DNA of 6,858 bases from Candidatus Omnitrophota bacterium. Its GTDB lineage: Bacteria; Omnitrophota; Gorgyraeia; Gorgyraeales; Gorgyraeaceae. How positions within the stretch are numbered: the first letter of the stretch is position 1; each line of letters opens with the position of its first letter. The notes below the pieces were generated by a model, which was not told the DNA's origin, made no database searches, and saw only the letters and a list, made by a program, of their open reading frames with translations. The position numbers were made by a program, and so were the translations under genes. Below, one piece after another: positions 6,394 through 6,858 of this stretch. The DNA is taken from NCBI GenBank assembly GCA_026387215.1, contig JAPLMC010000065.1, positions 1 to 6,858 of the forward strand, in the 5' to 3' direction.

Positions 6394-6813
6394 TTATCTC
6401 AGCAAAAATACGCCCAGTATTACGCAAAGCATGCCCAACCCTTTAAGAACAGTAAAACTTTCCCCGAAAAACAGAAGGCCTAATAAAAAAGAAACTAAAG
6501 GGTAGGTAGCTGCAATAGGAACCATTTTGGATACTTCTCCCTGCTTAAGTGCATTATAGAAAAATATCTGGCCAAGTATGCTTGCAAGAATACCTCCCGC
6601 AAATAAAAACAGCATGGTCTTCGGATCAGCTTTCAGCGCTGATTTAAATATGTTGATATTGCACAGGCTCATAATAACAACGCCTAAAATAATGCCTGAT
6701 GAACGCACCATTACCCCTGATAGCGGTTCTATATTCTTAAGTCCTATCTTTTCTATCACAGGCGCTATACCCCACACAAGCGCAGCCAATATAGCAAAAT
6801 AAAACGGTTTCAT
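6394..6813 (-). CDS. Half-size EamA/DMT-family transporter
   Basis: From the ATG at 6813 this is a 139-residue membrane protein with a single EamA domain and about five transmembrane helices: roughly residues 4-20 (FYFAILAALVWGIAPVI), 33-50, 67-88, 97-116 and 123-138. Typical family marks are the WG of helix 1 (14-15), ATYPLVSFLLGLLFFGE (102-118) and the final GLGMLCVILGVFLL. Full-length DMT exporters carry two such domains (about 300 residues). Single-domain members of about 140 residues are known and presumed to work as dimers, so this is probably complete rather than truncated. The substrate is unknown. An in-frame ATG nine codons upstream (6840) lies inside a hairpin and has no ribosome-binding site, whereas GGGAGG sits five bases before 6813. 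It precedes nadE in the same direction with a 92-base gap that contains no obvious terminator. Confidence 0.88.
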   Translation of the reverse strand: MKPFYFAILAALVWGIAPVIEKIGLKNIEPLSGVMVRSSGIILGVVIMSLCNINIFKSALKADPKTMLFLFAGGILASILGQIFFYNALKQGEVSKMVPIAATYPLVSFLLGLLFFGESFTVLKGLGMLCVILGVFLLR

Positions 6814-6818
6814 ATTAT

Positions 6819-6824
6819 CCTCCC
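6819..6824 (-). promoter_or_regulatory. Strong Shine-Dalgarno site of the EamA gene
   Basis: GGGAGG on the minus strand lies five bases (ATAAT) before the ATG at 6813-6811. It is the best ribosome-binding site in the window and fixes the start of the EamA transporter at 6813 rather than 6840. Confidence 0.8.
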
Positions 6825-6845
6825 AATTTTTGCGAAGCAAAAATT
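6825..6845. repeat. Perfect inverted repeat immediately upstream of the EamA ribosome-binding site
   Basis: The arms AATTTTTGC (6825-6833) and GCAAAAATT (6837-6845) are exact complements around a three-base loop GAA. In the minus-strand mRNA the hairpin ends directly against GGGAGG. No T-tract follows it on either strand, so it does not look like an ordinary terminator. It could be a leader hairpin, an operator, or the end of a dispersed repeat that continues past the window edge. Confidence 0.6.
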
Positions 6846-6858
6846 GATCTCGAATCTC

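Noticed and set aside
6394..6813. Truncated two-domain DMT exporter
   Set aside because: The frame is intact with a strong ribosome-binding site and a clean stop, no second EamA domain remnant is visible downstream, and single-domain members are a known form.
6814..6840. Upstream ATG-equivalent start at 6840 for the EamA transporter
   Set aside because: The added nine residues (MLRKNWEDN) translate the hairpin and the Shine-Dalgarno sequence itself and are not part of the EamA fold.
6825..6845. Intrinsic terminator reading of the 9-bp palindrome
   Set aside because: The stem is A/T-rich apart from its top, and neither strand has a T-run after it, so termination is not supported.
1..6858. 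CRISPR arrays, tRNA or rRNA genes, transposases or phage genes
   Set aside because: No regularly spaced repeats, no tRNA-like cloverleaf or rRNA stretches and no integrase or transposase motifs were seen on either strand.

Overview
The window reads as chromosomal DNA of an AT-rich, Gram-negative-type (diderm) bacterium. ATA and AGA codons are frequent. A signal-peptide-bearing predicted outer-membrane barrel sits directly downstream of a periplasmic S11 peptidase. The overall gene style would fit an uncultivated lineage such as Omnitrophota, but no marker gene here fixes the taxonomy, so this is a guess. There is no rRNA, tRNA, CRISPR array, transposase or phage gene.

Layout. (1) Bases 1-218, minus strand: the first 72 codons of a TauE/SafE-type membrane transporter that runs off the left edge. 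(2) A 49-base AT-rich divergent gap. (3) Bases 268-2810, plus strand: a two-gene unit whose genes overlap by four bases (ATGA). It encodes an FAD-linked D-2-hydroxyacid (D-lactate/glycolate-type) dehydrogenase followed by a LarA-like nickel-pincer racemase. Together they could interconvert L- and D-lactate, or a related 2-hydroxyacid, and oxidise the D form to the 2-oxoacid. (4) Bases 2817-2855: a perfect 18-bp-stem hairpin between two convergent gene ends. (5) Bases 2857-6813, minus strand, listed in transcription order from the right edge: a half-size EamA/DMT transporter, glutamine-dependent NAD+ synthetase (nadE), a small two-helix membrane protein with a helical charged tail, a compact D-Ala-D-Ala carboxypeptidase, and a predicted outer-membrane beta-barrel. 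The last three are contiguous or overlapping and look co-translated. The 92-base gap upstream of nadE holds a candidate promoter.

Most of the window is ordinary metabolism and envelope biology. The parts most worth a second look are the coupled racemase/dehydrogenase pair with its divergent anion transporter, the active-site deviations and short N-terminus of the racemase, the GC-rich 39-base palindrome, a CxxC in the carboxypeptidase, and a hairpin that abuts the Shine-Dalgarno sequence of the EamA gene. I did not find a clearly new defence or mobile system. There is no gene-free stretch longer than 300 bases.
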